From: Hymenobacter sp. YIM 151858-1
GTDB lineage: Bacteria > Bacteroidota > Bacteroidia > Cytophagales > Hymenobacteraceae
Assembly (NCBI RefSeq): GCF_025979705.1
Contig: NZ_CP110136.1
Span: 2,418,001-2,482,000 of the forward strand
Length of the DNA stretch: 64,000 nucleotides
Reading direction: 5' to 3'
The notes beneath the pieces are model-generated. The model worked only from the letters and a program-made list of their open reading frames with translations. It was not told the origin of the DNA and searched no databases. Numbering within the stretch: the first letter of the stretch is position 1; each line of letters starts with the position of its first letter. The position numbers and the translations under genes are program-made. This document shows positions 9,301 to 17,471 of the stretch, one piece after another.

Positions 9301-11980
9301 CGACAAAGCCACGTTGCTGCTCAAAACGCCCTTTGCGGGCCGCGTGCTCGTAACGGTGGAGCGCAACCGCGTGCTGGAGCATTTTTACGTGGATACCGAC
9401 GAGAAATCGGCGCGCGTAACGGTGCCCATCCGCGCCGGCCACGTGCCCAACGTGTACGTTACGGCCACGGCCATTCGGCCTATTTCTGCTGACTCCAAGA
9501 TTCCGCTGACCGTGGCTCGCGGCTTTGTGCCGCTGACGGTGGAGAAGCCCGACTCGCGCCTGCCCGTGGCCATTAAGGCCGTGGCGCAAAGCCGCTCCCA
9601 AACCTGGCAGACGGTGGAGGTGCAAACCAAGCCCAACGCGGCCGTAACGCTGGCCGTGGTGGACGAGGGCATTTTGCAGATGAAGAACTACCGCACGCCC
9701 GACCCCTTCGGCTACTTCTACCAGAAGCGCGCCCTCGAAGTATCGGCCCACGATGTGTACCCCTTCCTGCTGCCCGAGCTAGGCACCAGCAGCACCGGCG
9801 GCGACGGTTACGACCTCGCCCGCCGCACCACGCCCGTACCCTCGCGGCGCGTGCAGCTGGTGGCCCGCTGGAGCGGCGTAAAGCGCGCCGATGCCAACGG
9901 CCGCGTGCAGGTGCGGGTGCGCGTGCCGCAGTTTAGCGGGGCGCTGCGCCTGATGGCCGTGGCCTACAAAGGCGACGCGTTCGGCTCGGCCGAGCACACC
10001 ATGCGCGTAGCCGACCCGGTGGTTATCAGCACCGCCCTACCCCGCTTCCTCAGCCCTGGCGACACGATTGACGTGCCGGTGACGCTGACGAATACGACGG
10101 GGAAGCCACTTACAGGTGTTGTTAAGATTTCGGCTTCTAATCACCTAGCTAAAATACCTAGTGCTGATGAGTCAGACCCTAGGTATGCAATTAGAGGAAG
10201 ACTAGCATCAGACACAAGTGCTGCTTCGTTGCTCCAGTTCAAGCTTGAACCGAGTAAAGAATCACGGATTACATATCGATTAGTAGGAAAGAGCATCGGT
10301 AGCAGCACGGTGAAGGTGCAGGTGGAAACCTTCGATAAGATGCCGGTTACTGGTGGCCCGGCTGTTTACCCATCAAGGCTCTCTGAAACCATAGAGCTAC
10401 CCATCCGCCCCGCCTCGCCGCTGCAGATGCGTACCGGTTCGGGCGTTGTGCAGGGTGGCAAAACGCAGCCGCTGGATTTGCGCACCGATTTCCTGCCGAC
10501 TGCCCAGCGCAGCCAATTGGTGCTGAGCCGCTCGCCCATGACGGAGTTCAGCAAAGACCTGCGCTACCTGCTGCAGTACCCCTACGGCTGCCTGGAGCAA
10601 ACGGTATCGGCTGCTTTCCCGCAGCTGTACTACCCCGATTTGGCCGCGGCCCTAGGTCAGGCGGGCAAGGCGCAGCGCTACAACCCCAACTACCACGTGC
10701 AGGAGGCCATCCGCAAGATTGAGGCGCAGCAGCTCTACAACGGTTCGTTGAGCTACTGGCCCGGCGGCGACTACGACAACTGGTGGACCACAGCCTACGC
10801 CGCCCACTTCCTGCTCGAAGCCAAGCGCGCCGGTTTCGCCGTGAACCAGGGCATTCTGGACAAGACGCTGCGCTACCTGCAGTACCGCACCAAAAAGCGC
10901 GAAACCGAACCCTACCAGTACCTCGACGCCAACAACGTAGCCCGCGAGAAGACTATTGCCAAAAAGGAAATTGCCTACTCGCTCTACGTTCTGGCCCTGG
11001 CCGGCAAGCCCGACCCGGTGGCGCTGAACTACTACCGCGCCAACCAGCGCCTGCTCGCGCAGGATTCGCGCTTTGTGCTGGCCAGCACCAGCGCGCTGTC
11101 GGGCCAAACTCAAGGCTTCCGCGACCTGCTACCCCGCTCCTTCTCAGAGCCCGCCGCCCGCCGCGCCCTCGATGGCTCGTTCTACTCGCCCGTGCGCGAC
11201 CTAGGGCTGGCGCTGAACACCCTCATCGAAGCCGACCCCGAAAACCCGCTCGTCACGAGCATGTCGCGGCAGCTTTCGCGCTTGGTAAAAGGGGCAGGTT
11301 GGCTGAGCACCCAGGAGCGCGCCTTTGCGCTGCTGGCCCTAGGTAAGGTGGCGCATCAGAACAAGAACAGCACCGTAACGGCCACGCTCGCAGAAGCTGG
11401 CGGCAAGGTGCTGGGACAGTACAAAGGCCCGCAGAACCTCACCGTGAATAACGTAGCCAACCGCCGCCTCAGCCTGCAAACGGCCGGCACGGGGCCGCTG
11501 TACTACTTCTGGACGCTGGAAGGCATTTCGCTCACCGGCCAAGTGCGCGAAGAAGACCAGTACCTGCAAGTACGCCGCCAGTTCCTCGACCGCACCGGCC
11601 AGCCCCTAGGTCGGGCTGAGTTCCGGCAGAACGACCTGGTGGTGGTGAAAATCACCCTGCAAGCCGCCAACTACGCCGGCGCGGTGCCCAACGTAGCCAT
11701 TACCGACCTGCTGCCCGCCGGCCTCGAAATCGAGAACCCGCGCATCGGTGCCGTGCGCGAGCTTACCTGGGCCACCGACGCCGCCACGCCCGACTACCTC
11801 GACGTGCGCGACGACCGCATCAACCTGTTCACCACGGCTACCCCACAGCCCAAGTCGTTCTACTACCTGGCGCGGGCCGTATCAAAAGGCACGTTCAAGC
11901 TAGGCCCCGTAAGCGCTGATGCCATGTACAATGCCGAATACCACTCGTATGCCGGCGCTGGCGTGGTGCGGGTACGGTAG
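6395..11980 (+). CDS. Bacterial alpha-2-macroglobulin lipoprotein (YfhM type)
   Basis: A 1861-residue protease-trapping protein. The signal peptide ends in lipobox LLCACSKP (Cys about residue 24), predicting a membrane-anchored periplasmic protein. After a series of macroglobulin-like beta-sandwich domains, the thioester motif YGCLEQT has its Cys at residue 1399; in this family the strained thioester captures attacking proteases. The helical thioester domain follows (about 1390-1690), then a C-terminal receptor-like domain. It is longer than the roughly 1,650 residues usual for E. coli YfhM. As in E. coli, a pbpC gene lies close by (14482), which fits the idea that the pair protects and repairs the envelope. 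Eight of the nine CCTAGG sites in the gene encode Leu-Gly. Residues about 1240-1310 are encoded by an unusually AT-rich stretch. Confidence 0.93.
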   Translation: MTTSRLLRLPLLVLLALLCACSKPGTDEQTANASADGEEIDPYENLVFNFEEPVAKETQLNRWDTAQVVRFEPAVRGKFKWTSERELVFSPAEPFRPSTAFRAELRPQALPSDKQQKPPKLSRTQFHTPYLQMSEPQVFWTASPNSSEPAVRLNAVFNYAVRPADLRQHLRLTVGGQQVPFEVVSAEPDRVVGIRPTQTVAPGSTVQLHVEPGLKPVGGGKGTSRALDASGTVPDPQQLQVRELTGSLLNGEPVVTVLTDQPISAEQAQAVVRVQPAVPFGVEALESGFVLRGGFEVGKTYTVSVGPGAYGTLGGHLAEPFSQAVSFGDERPSISFANGEKAMYLGAQGLRNLGLRLNEVERVKVSIYKVYANNIRELLRSGEQYGYDAGEEGEESQDENGEWIDRSYRYYNTEDFGNLLTERTYTTKALPKAGSLRLLHLSLDELEFGNQLKGLYVVRVQDTERQWLQVSKLVAVSDLGVVVKRNGSGGAVVFVNSLRTAKPVGGASVRFISQNNQTMFTGQTNANGVAMLGQSDSTAGSRFRLDMVMVQSGQDFTFLQLERARVETSRYDVGGLQSNAARFQAFLYGDRDLYRPGDTIRTNTVVRTDDWRVPGAVPMKIRLLLPTGKEYASYRRTLSKEDGSFEAQFIVPPSVMTGLYTLEVLTGNDVLLTSRKISVEEFIPDRLKVTVTAAPKVVQPGQTVRAAVLAQNLFGPPATDRKFEVEFSLKQKAFEPKEYADYNFSIRSGVERRNQYGGEEPESESALNERFEKAVREGRTNEQGRGTAEYQVPEYRDLGTLEGTAFATVFDETGRPVNRLATFEVRTQAVMFGVQQLPELLSTRQAVPIRVVALTPQGAPATQTAQVRVVRMLWETVLERQGGRYTYNSQRREQTVLTTTVQAQPTAAVSFTPTYSGEYEVRVSRPGAATYVASRFYAYGYGDTQSNAFEVSNEGQVQIEADKPKYQPGDKATLLLKTPFAGRVLVTVERNRVLEHFYVDTDEKSARVTVPIRAGHVPNVYVTATAIRPISADSKIPLTVARGFVPLTVEKPDSRLPVAIKAVAQSRSQTWQTVEVQTKPNAAVTLAVVDEGILQMKNYRTPDPFGYFYQKRALEVSAHDVYPFLLPELGTSSTGGDGYDLARRTTPVPSRRVQLVARWSGVKRADANGRVQVRVRVPQFSGALRLMAVAYKGDAFGSAEHTMRVADPVVISTALPRFLSPGDTIDVPVTLTNTTGKPLTGVVKISASNHLAKIPSADESDPRYAIRGRLASDTSAASLLQFKLEPSKESRITYRLVGKSIGSSTVKVQVETFDKMPVTGGPAVYPSRLSETIELPIRPASPLQMRTGSGVVQGGKTQPLDLRTDFLPTAQRSQLVLSRSPMTEFSKDLRYLLQYPYGCLEQTVSAAFPQLYYPDLAAALGQAGKAQRYNPNYHVQEAIRKIEAQQLYNGSLSYWPGGDYDNWWTTAYAAHFLLEAKRAGFAVNQGILDKTLRYLQYRTKKRETEPYQYLDANNVAREKTIAKKEIAYSLYVLALAGKPDPVALNYYRANQRLLAQDSRFVLASTSALSGQTQGFRDLLPRSFSEPAARRALDGSFYSPVRDLGLALNTLIEADPENPLVTSMSRQLSRLVKGAGWLSTQERAFALLALGKVAHQNKNSTVTATLAEAGGKVLGQYKGPQNLTVNNVANRRLSLQTAGTGPLYYFWTLEGISLTGQVREEDQYLQVRRQFLDRTGQPLGRAEFRQNDLVVVKITLQAANYAGAVPNVAITDLLPAGLEIENPRIGAVRELTWATDAATPDYLDVRDDRINLFTTATPQPKSFYYLARAVSKGTFKLGPVSADAMYNAEYHSYAGAGVVRVR

Positions 11981-12285
11981 CGGGCCGAACTTATAGCTAG
12001 CGCTAAGAGCTAAGGGCTAAGGGCTAGTTCCCCTCCTCAGATGAGGAGGGGCTAGGGGTGGTTGAAGGGCTAGAATTAGAACTAGTTCTAGAGGCTGTTC
12101 AGGCGTAATGGTCAACCACCCCTAGCCCCTCCTCATCTGAGGAGGGGAACTAGCTTTTAACCCTAGCACCGACTTAAACTCCAGGTGCTTTTTGCGCAAC
12201 ACAACAGGAAAGCATCTAGCCTTACCTCAACAATAGCGAACAAGGCGGCTGGCGCGTACAATCCGCGCATTCCAACCCCTTAGCT
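11981..12285. repeat. Spacer with perfect 43-bp inverted repeat
   Basis: Arms at 12023-12065 and 12112-12154 are perfect reverse complements over 43 bases, separated by a 46-base loop. Each arm contains its own smaller palindrome (cccctcctcagatgaggagg and the reverse). The loop holds the 14-base palindrome tagaactagttcta. Just upstream, 12000-12022 has short gctaagg repeats. It could act as a terminator after the alpha-2-macroglobulin gene, but there is no T-run, and the size suggests a mobile palindromic repeat. No gene is seen. Confidence 0.85.
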
Positions 12286-13038
12286 ATGCAGCGTCGCTCC
12301 ACCGTTTTCGCCCGACTAAACCTTGTATTTGCCCTTTTCCTCATAGCCCTAGGTGCGCAGGCGCAAAGTGCCATTACCACCATCACGGCCGCCGACAACG
12401 GCAAGGAAGTGCAGCTTACCGTGGGCGACCGACTGATTGTGCGGCTGCCCACGGCGGCGCCACGCTACGGTTGGCGCCTGGCCCAAAACTACCCCGGCCA
12501 GCTTACGCCGGTTAGCAACCAAATTCTGCCGGGCGTGAGCAGCGGCGTACCGGGCGCGCCGGCCACGCACGAAATGCACTTTCAGGCCATCGGCTCGGGC
12601 GGGCTCGATCTGATACTGGTGGCGGCGCTGCCCGGCACCGGGTACTCGCCGGTGGGCAGCTACTTCCATGTATACCTTACCATCAACCAGCCGGGCGTCG
12701 CCAAAAACGTGAACATCACGGAGTACGGCAACCACAGCCGCGTGACGGTGAACAAGGGCGACCAGCTCAGCATAAAGCTGGGCACCACCGCCGGTTCGAG
12801 CTACCGTTGGGAGGTGATGCCCGCCGCCAACGAGGTAGTGAAGCTCATCAGCACCCAAACCGAACAGGAGCAGAAGAAAACGAAGAAAAAGCCCAAGCCC
12901 GGTACGCCGCAGGATGTCACCTTCAACTTTCAGGCGCTCAGCCCCGGCCAAACCACCATTCGCTTCCTGTACCGCGACGGTACCAACAACGAAGCCCCGC
13001 CCAAACGCGACTTTGTGCTCGATGTAACGGTGCCGTAG
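12286..13038 (+). CDS. Chagasin-like (I42) cysteine protease inhibitor, two domains
   Basis: A 250-residue exported protein with a signal peptide ending near AQAQS (residue 27). Two chagasin-type domains follow, about residues 35-130 and 140-250. The second is clearer: VTVNKGDQLSIKLGTTAGSSYRWEVM carries the N-terminal loop region, and the end has FNFQALSPGQTTIRFLYR and a closing VLDVTV strand. The canonical loop motifs are degenerate (TAGSSYRW instead of NPTTGYxW), so activity is uncertain. Known chagasins block papain-like proteases. Its place between an alpha-2-macroglobulin and PbpC suggests a periplasmic protease-defence role, which is inference. Confidence 0.72.
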   Translation: MQRRSTVFARLNLVFALFLIALGAQAQSAITTITAADNGKEVQLTVGDRLIVRLPTAAPRYGWRLAQNYPGQLTPVSNQILPGVSSGVPGAPATHEMHFQAIGSGGLDLILVAALPGTGYSPVGSYFHVYLTINQPGVAKNVNITEYGNHSRVTVNKGDQLSIKLGTTAGSSYRWEVMPAANEVVKLISTQTEQEQKKTKKKPKPGTPQDVTFNFQALSPGQTTIRFLYRDGTNNEAPPKRDFVLDVTVP

Positions 13039-13086
13039 CGCTGAGCCGTGTCCGCGGCGCAAGGACATACTGACGTGAGCAAGCAT

Positions 13087-13314
13087 ACTGGCGCGAGTCT
13101 TAGCGCGCAGCGCGCGACTCGTGCCGCAGCATGGAGGGGAGTCTCCAGACTCCCGGGCGTTGCACGGCACCTAGGGCACGGCTTGCCCGCGTGAGGTGCC
13201 TGCCCTTTCAAAAGCCACCGGCACCTAGGCGGCATCGTTCACGGCACGGGAGTCAGAGACTCCCCTCCATGATTAGGCACGAGTCGCGCGCTGCGCGCTA
13301 AGACGCGCGCCAGT
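13087..13314. mobile_element. MITE-like palindromic element, copy 1
   Basis: A 228-base non-coding element with long imperfect inverted arms. The left arm begins actggcgcgagtcttagcgc, contains gactcgtgcc, and ends in a ggggagtctccagactcccg hairpin at about 13137-13156. The right arm mirrors this, ending at 13314. The core between the arms has two CCTAGG sites (13170 and 13225). A second copy with the same order lies at 27438-27657. It has no reading frame and no recognisable target duplication. The rest of the 13039-13443 spacer has no gene; a promoter box lies at 13430. Confidence 0.85.
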
Positions 13315-13429
13315 TTGCCTCGCGCCAGTTTGCCGCCAGTAAGCCGTTTTTGCGCCAGGAGCTGCCCGGTACCGCATTGGCGCGTGCCGCGCCAGCACCG
13401 AGCACCGCTCAGCGCTACAGCCGGGCGTA

Positions 13430-13437
13430 TATCTTTG
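13430..13437 (+). promoter_or_regulatory. Bacteroidota -7 box directly before the glycosyltransferase start
   Basis: TATCTTTG matches the TAnnTTTG consensus exactly. Only six bases separate it from the ATG at 13444, so a transcript starting at the usual distance would have almost no leader. No TTG -33 element is visible at the usual spacing. The match is seen; promoter activity is inferred. Confidence 0.45.
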
Positions 13438-13443
13438 CTTTTG

Positions 13444-14322
13444 ATGAACTACCTGATTTACCTGGCCCAAGGCCCGGCCGCGTTGCGCTGCGAGGCATTG
13501 TACAGCGTGCTTTCCTACTTCCGCGTAGCACCGCAGCCGCCCGCGCAGGTACTCATCTACACCGACGATGCCGCGGCGTTCCGGCAAGTGCTGGGCCCGC
13601 GGCCCGATGTTCACTATCCCGCCGTATCGGCCGAGGAGTGGCAAGCGTGGCGCGGCAAGGCCGATATGGTGTACATGGTAAAAATTGGGGTGCTCGAGCA
13701 TGCCGCCGTGCACTACCCCGGCAACTTGCTGCTCATCGATACCGACACCATTTGGCAGCAGGACCCCACCCCGCTGTTCAGCCAGATTGGCCAGGGGCAG
13801 CGGTTTTTGCACGCTACCGAAGGCCGCCTGGGCTACGGCGATGCGCTCAACCGCAAGGTGTACCGCAACCTGACGGGGCACCCCTACCGCTTCGGCAATA
13901 CGCCCGTGCAGATTACGCCCGAAACCGTGATGCTCAATTCCGGCGCCGTGGGCCTGAGCAGCCACGATTTGCCGCTCCTGCACGACGTGCGCGAGCTGGC
14001 CGAGCAATTTTACGCCGTGTACCGCAAGCACCTGATGGAGCAACTGGCCTTTAGCGTGCGGCTGCCCCTGGCCGGCCCCGTGCAGGAAGCCGCGCCCTAC
14101 GTGCTCCACTACTGGAACCTGAAAGGCGTGCGCCCGACCCTGGTGGCCTTGTTCGAGAAATACGCAGGCGCAAGCCACGAGGAGCTGCTGCGCCGCCTCG
14201 ATGCCCTGAACCTGCCCGAAGTACACCGCTCCGAGCTAGCCTACCGCAACCTTGCCGGCTGGCAACGCACCTTGCGTAAGCTGATGGGCAAGCGGTGGCG
14301 CATGCCTGCCTTTGAGGTGTAG
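13444..14322 (+). CDS. Glycosyltransferase with DxD motif (GT-A type)
   Basis: A 292-residue protein starting at the ATG at 13444; the frame is open further back but only through the palindromic element. LLLIDTDTIWQQDP near residue 100 carries a DxD motif for metal and nucleotide-sugar binding. The N-terminus (MNYLIYLAQG, then AQVLIYTDD) fits a Rossmann-like GT-A fold, as in family 8-like transferases. No signal peptide or membrane helix is seen, so it probably acts in the cytoplasm. It lies between the chagasin-like gene and pbpC on the same strand. The sugar and acceptor are unknown. Confidence 0.75.
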   Translation: MNYLIYLAQGPAALRCEALYSVLSYFRVAPQPPAQVLIYTDDAAAFRQVLGPRPDVHYPAVSAEEWQAWRGKADMVYMVKIGVLEHAAVHYPGNLLLIDTDTIWQQDPTPLFSQIGQGQRFLHATEGRLGYGDALNRKVYRNLTGHPYRFGNTPVQITPETVMLNSGAVGLSSHDLPLLHDVRELAEQFYAVYRKHLMEQLAFSVRLPLAGPVQEAAPYVLHYWNLKGVRPTLVALFEKYAGASHEELLRRLDALNLPEVHRSELAYRNLAGWQRTLRKLMGKRWRMPAFEV

Positions 14323-14481
14323 CCTAGGTCGGTTACCTTGATGGCCGTGCTGCAGCCCACGTTTACCTGAACGAAATCGACAGGTATTGGTCGGGCACGC
14401 AAACGCGGGCTAAACCGAAGGTCGGCGTAGCCAAGCCCGCGCTACAGTTCGCTAGCCAGCAACTTCTTCGCTCCCTCTCCC

Positions 14482-16833
14482 ATGCCTCGCCCATTTGCCA
14501 CCGTGTTGCGCCGCTTGCGCCGGCCGCTGCTGGCGCTACTGGGTGTTTTCGTGGTAGCATTGGGGCTGAACTGGCTATTTCCGCTGCCCCCGCCCCCGCC
14601 CTACTCGCCCGTGGTAATGGCTGCCGATGGCTCGGTACTGCACGCCTACTTATCGCCCGACCAAAAGTGGCGCATGGCGGCCGAGTTGCACGACATCACG
14701 CCCACCCTGCGCAAGGCCATTGTTGCCAAAGAGGACCGGTGGTTTTACTACCACCCGGGCATCAACCCAGTAGCCCTGCTGCAAGCGGCCGGGCGCAATG
14801 CCCTAGGTGCCGGGCGCCGCACCGGCGCCAGCACCATTACCATGCAGGTGGCGCGCATGCTCGAGCCCAAGGAGCGCACCGTGGGCAACAAGCTGCTCGA
14901 AATGCTGCGCGCTGTGCAGCTGGAAGCGCATTTTTCCAAAGACGAAATCCTGCAACTGTACCTCAACCTGGTGCCCTACGGCTCCAACGTGGAGGGCGTG
15001 AAATCGGCGGCGCTGCTGTACTACGGGCAGCCCCCGCACTACCTCTCGCTGGCCCAAACCGTCACGCTCACCATCGTACCCAACAACCCCACCGGGTTGG
15101 CGCCGGGCCGGTACAACGCCCGGCTGCTGCAGGCCCGCAACCGCTGGCTGCGCCGCCTAGGTGCCGCGGGCGTTTTCCCGGCCAAGGATGTGGAGAATGC
15201 CTTGCAGGAGCCCCTGCTGGCGCAGCGCCAACCAGCACCGCGGCTGGCTCCGCACCTCGCGCGGCGGTTGGTGCAGGCCGGGCTACAGAAGGCGGGCACT
15301 TTTGCCGGCTCCAAAGCCGGTTTGCAAGCCACGTTGGTGCGAGCCAAGCAAGCCAAAGCCGAAGAGCTGACGCGCCACTACGTGCGCCGCCTTGCCCCAC
15401 TTGGCATTACACAAGCGGCGGTGCTGGTGGTAAACAACCGCACCCGCGCCGTGGAGGCCTACGTGGGCTCGGCCGATTTCGGCGATGTGCTCGGCCAAGG
15501 GCAGGTTGATGGCATCCGGGCGGTACGCTCGCCGGGCAGTACGCTTAAGCCTTTTCTCTACGCCGTGGCTGCTGACTTAGGGCACGTTACGCCCAAGCGC
15601 GTGCTGCCCGATGTGCCCACCAACTTTGCCGGCTTTCGGCCCGAAAACTTCGATAAACGCTGCAACGGGGAGGTTACGCTGGAGCGCGCCCTAGGTCATT
15701 CGCTCAACATCCCGGCCGTGCACGTGCTGCAGCAAGTGGGCGTGGGCACCTTTACGCAGCAGCTGCGCCGGGCAGGGTTCCGAACAGTGGCGCGGCAGGC
15801 GCCGCAACTGGGGCTGAGCACCATTTTGGGCGGCTGCGGCGCTTCGCTCGAAGAACTGGTGGGCTTGTACGCCGCCTTGGCCAACCAGGGCCGCTACGCC
15901 CCGCTGCGCTTTACGGCCGATGCACCGGTAGCCCGGCCTACGCAACTCGTATCGGAGGCTTCGGCCTATTTGGTTACTGATATCCTGTCGCAGTTGGTGC
16001 GGCCCGATTTGCCGGTGGGCTACCAAAACTCATTGCGTTTGCCGCGCATCGCCTGGAAAACCGGCACCAGCTACGGCCGCCGCGACGCCTGGAGCATCGG
16101 CTACAACCGGCACTACACCATTGGCGTGTGGGTGGGCAACTTTACGGGGCAAGGCGCCCCGGCCCTTACCGGCACCGATGTGGCCACGCCGCTGCTTTTC
16201 GATTTGTTCAACGCCATCAGCTACAACGACGGCGGCGAGTGGTTTGTACCGCCCGCCGGCCTCGATTTTCGGTTGGTGTGCGCGGTTACGGGCCAGGTGC
16301 CGGGCGCGCACTGCCCCGATCAGGTAATGGATTACTACCTGCCCGGCATCTCCGATACGCGCCGCTGCGAGCATCAGCAAGAGGTGTTTGTATCGCCGAC
16401 GGCTGATGTGAGCTACTGCCGCGCCTGCTTGCCCGCCGTGGGTTACCGCCGCGAGCTGTACCCCAACTTCACGCCCGAAGTGCTGGCCTTTAAAGCCGCC
16501 AACGGGTTGCCGCACGCCATTCGGCCGCCGCATAACCCGGCCTGCACCCTCGTGCGCTCCGACGACGGCCCGCAACTGGCACCGCGCATCCTTTCGCCTA
16601 CGCCCAACGCCGAGTACGTGCTCGATGGCCGCGATTCGCAGCAGCTGCAGTTGCGCTGCGCCGCCGCCAACGATGTGCGCCAGGTGTACTGGTACGCCAA
16701 CGACCAGTTTGTGCGGGCCGCTGCGCCCACCGAGGCCGTGTTCATTAGGCCCGGCAGCGGAGTGCTTAAGATTTCGTGCGCCGACGACCACGGCCGCAAC
16801 ACCGATGTGCAGGTGCTGGTGGAGCGGTTGTAG
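14482..16833 (+). CDS. pbpC: Penicillin-binding protein 1C (bifunctional)
   Basis: A 783-residue membrane-anchored enzyme with an N-terminal helix (about residues 13-32). The glycosyltransferase-51 domain shows AKEDRWFYYHPG (catalytic Glu84) and TGASTITMQVAR. The transpeptidase domain has the SxxK motif in SPGSTLKPF (about residue 352), SLN in GHSLNIPA, and KTG in WKTGTSYG. A PbpC C-terminal domain ends the protein. In enterobacteria pbpC is paired with the alpha-2-macroglobulin yfhM; here the two are separated by two genes on the same strand. Length is normal for the family. Confidence 0.95.
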   Translation: MPRPFATVLRRLRRPLLALLGVFVVALGLNWLFPLPPPPPYSPVVMAADGSVLHAYLSPDQKWRMAAELHDITPTLRKAIVAKEDRWFYYHPGINPVALLQAAGRNALGAGRRTGASTITMQVARMLEPKERTVGNKLLEMLRAVQLEAHFSKDEILQLYLNLVPYGSNVEGVKSAALLYYGQPPHYLSLAQTVTLTIVPNNPTGLAPGRYNARLLQARNRWLRRLGAAGVFPAKDVENALQEPLLAQRQPAPRLAPHLARRLVQAGLQKAGTFAGSKAGLQATLVRAKQAKAEELTRHYVRRLAPLGITQAAVLVVNNRTRAVEAYVGSADFGDVLGQGQVDGIRAVRSPGSTLKPFLYAVAADLGHVTPKRVLPDVPTNFAGFRPENFDKRCNGEVTLERALGHSLNIPAVHVLQQVGVGTFTQQLRRAGFRTVARQAPQLGLSTILGGCGASLEELVGLYAALANQGRYAPLRFTADAPVARPTQLVSEASAYLVTDILSQLVRPDLPVGYQNSLRLPRIAWKTGTSYGRRDAWSIGYNRHYTIGVWVGNFTGQGAPALTGTDVATPLLFDLFNAISYNDGGEWFVPPAGLDFRLVCAVTGQVPGAHCPDQVMDYYLPGISDTRRCEHQQEVFVSPTADVSYCRACLPAVGYRRELYPNFTPEVLAFKAANGLPHAIRPPHNPACTLVRSDDGPQLAPRILSPTPNAEYVLDGRDSQQLQLRCAAANDVRQVYWYANDQFVRAAAPTEAVFIRPGSGVLKISCADDHGRNTDVQVLVERL

Positions 16834-16847
16834 CCCGGCACCTAGGG

Positions 16848-17315
16848 CTAGCTGATGGCCGGCACCGGATCGGAAATGGATTGGGCGGCGCCAGCGGCTT
16901 CGGTTTGCTGGGCCTGCAGCAGCCAGTCGGTAGCGTCGCCCTCTTGGCTGGCATAGTTGAGGCGGTACGGCAACCGCGAACCTAGGGTAGCGCCGCTTTC
17001 TTGCTGAAAGCTTTCGGCCGCCGCCAAATGGCTGGGCGAAATAAGGTAGCTCAGGTAAACGGGCCCGCCCAGGCGCTGCGCCAGTTGCGGGGCCAGCACA
17101 TCAAAAATCCAGCTGGTAACCAACGGGCTGGAGCTGGGCCTCCGGCGCGCATCGAGCAGCCAAAACCGGCATTGCGGTTCGGGCAGCTGGCCCAGCGAGC
17201 GGTACACCTGCCGGGTTTCTTCGTCGGTGGTTACGCCCAGCCAGCGCACCACCACAATGTGCAGATCGGGCCGGTAAGAAATGTCGACAAGAGGGGTAGG
17301 CGAAGCGAGCAGCAT
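16848..17315 (-). CDS. Conserved-looking protein, possible STAS/SpoIIAA-like fold
   Basis: A 155-residue soluble protein from the ATG at 17315. It has alternating strands and helices (VDISYRPDLHIVVVRWLG, then FWLLDARRR, then PVYLSYLISPSHL) reminiscent of SpoIIAA-like or STAS domains common in Hymenobacteraceae. I do not recognise it with certainty, and no catalytic motif is visible. It is convergent with pbpC, 14 bases apart, and is followed upstream by a strong terminator for the Mn-catalase gene, so it is probably transcribed alone. Confidence 0.6.
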   Translation of the reverse strand: MLLASPTPLVDISYRPDLHIVVVRWLGVTTDEETRQVYRSLGQLPEPQCRFWLLDARRRPSSSPLVTSWIFDVLAPQLAQRLGGPVYLSYLISPSHLAAAESFQQESGATLGSRLPYRLNYASQEGDATDWLLQAQQTEAAGAAQSISDPVPAIS

Positions 17316-17387
17316 GCACGGGCGGAATTCGGGCCCTTTGTTCTACGCAACGGTTCAGCTTGGGTTACGCGCCCCTAGGTCACTGAG

Positions 17388-17439
17388 CACAAAACGCCCT
17401 GCCGCAGCACCCGTTGGTGCTGCGGCAGGGCGTTTTGTG
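17388..17439 (-). terminator. Strong hairpin downstream of Mn-catalase gene
   Basis: A perfect 24-bp stem (cacaaaacgccctgccgcag half, with its exact complement) around a four-base loop. The T-run for minus-strand transcripts is formed by the base of the stem. It lies 33 bases past the stop of the Mn-catalase gene. Confidence 0.85.
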
Positions 17440-17471
17440 AGCCCGGAGTTTGCTACCCGCGGCAACTGCTA

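Noticed and set aside
13315-13443. Longer start of the glycosyltransferase
   Set aside because: The extension runs back to the edge of the palindromic element and lacks homology; the ATG at 13444 starts the MNYLIYLAQG strand.
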